In this document: in pieces, positions 14,517-14,822 of the stretch | How positions within the stretch are numbered: the stretch's first letter is position 1 | How the letters are laid out: every line of letters begins with the position of its first letter | Source of the DNA: Chalciporus piperatus | Taxonomy: Eukaryota > Basidiomycota > Agaricomycetes > Boletales > Boletaceae | Reading direction: 5' to 3' | Length of the DNA: 14,822 nt | Assembly (NCBI GenBank): GCA_038093975.1 | Contig: JBBPTG010000420.1 | Coordinates: 1 to 14,822, forward strand | Notes under the pieces: generated by a model | Seen by the model: the letters and a program-made list of their open reading frames with translations, nothing else | The model's database searches: none | What the model was told of the DNA's origin: nothing | Made by a program: the position numbers and the translations under genes

Positions 14517-14536
14517 AGAGCACGCCAGACATAGAG

Positions 14537-14544
14537 TATAAAAT
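14537..14544 (+). promoter_or_regulatory. TATA box for the AT-hook ORF
   Basis: TATAAAAT lies 76 bp before the ATG at 14613, a normal distance for a fungal TATA promoter with a short leader. No other promoter element is claimed. Confidence 0.45.
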
Positions 14545-14612
14545 ATAAACACACATCCAGGTTATCACGGCTGACTTTGTGATACATCAATTATAGTGTT
14601 GTCGCTGATACA

Positions 14613-14795
14613 ATGTCTATTCAGAGACCGAGGGGACGTCCGAGAGGATCGACAAAGGTGGTAGAGCTTCAGCAAAGAAGGTCCATGAGACTTAGAAGTG
14701 CGAAAAGCGACAGTATGGGTGGTAAGCTCTCCTTTGGTTCTGAAATGTCTGCATGGGTTTATCGAACGACGGTGCACAGAGGGCTCTCAGCCTAG
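14613..14795 (+). CDS. AT-hook protein, N-terminal part
   Basis: The ATG at 14613 begins Met-Ser-Ile-Gln followed by RPRGRPRGS, a canonical AT-hook core (Pro-Arg-Gly-Arg-Pro) that binds the minor groove of AT-rich DNA. More basic residues follow (Gln-Arg-Arg, Arg-Leu-Arg-Ser-Ala-Lys). As read, the frame stops at 14795 after 60 codons. A good donor, GGGTG|GTAAGC at 14722, suggests the gene continues beyond the window by splicing and the last ~24 codons may be intronic. A TATA box lies upstream. It could be a chromatin or transcription factor, or a DNA-binding protein of a mobile element. The family beyond the AT hook is unknown. Confidence 0.5.
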   Translation: MSIQRPRGRPRGSTKVVELQQRRSMRLRSAKSDSMGGKLSFGSEMSAWVYRTTVHRGLSA

Positions 14796-14822
14796 AGCAT
14801 TATTGTTAGGACAACCTAGCAG

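Overview
This window looks like eukaryotic, probably fungal, subtelomeric DNA. The evidence is telomere-type CCCTAA tracts at 11192-11219 and 11285-11330, a short spliceosomal intron with classic signals inside a retroelement (8174-8228), several intron-like units of about 40-190 nt with RCTRAC-like branch sites, and a high density of tandem and inverted repeats with few genes. A basidiomycete is the best guess, because telomere-linked Penelope-like elements of this kind (Coprina group) are known there. That is an inference from family knowledge, not something the sequence proves.

Layout from left to right. 1-560 is a tandem duplication of a ~300-bp unit. 765-3465 holds dispersed and tandem copies of a ~270-bp repeat with a palindromic core, separated by AT-rich DNA with strong hairpins. 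3832-5821 (minus strand) and 6411-7413 (plus strand) are two arrays built around a 17-bp palindrome (GGCCGTCCWGGACGGCC or GGGC-type variants, more than 20 copies). In both arrays the palindromes flank splice-donor-like GTRAGTC motifs, and the motifs point outward from a centre near 5.9-6.1 kb. 7308-7485 carries two telomere-like palindromes. 7685-10834 is the core of a Penelope-like retroelement without endonuclease. It has a basic, Gag-like ORF1 whose reading frame is created by splicing a 55-nt intron, followed by a reverse transcriptase ORF (8528-10834). The RT frame stays open through the unspliced intron and back to 7685, so splicing or retention would choose between ORF1 alone and an ORF1-RT fusion. 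The 3' flank reaches CCCTAA tracts in the orientation expected if reverse transcription is primed on a chromosome end. A complete-looking type I hammerhead ribozyme follows at 11710-11792.

From 11.8 kb to the right end there are C-run (G4-prone) repeats, a GTTCGAC minisatellite in three related blocks, a tRNA-like T arm, a broken protein fragment on the minus strand, a small acidic proline-rich gene interrupted at a C7 run, and the start of an AT-hook protein gene with a TATA box.

The features with most functional content are the retroelement (ORF1, intron, RT, telomeric junction), the hammerhead, and the palindrome-splice-donor arrays next to it. Whether the arrays belong to the element as its leader or LTR-like region cannot be decided from one copy.
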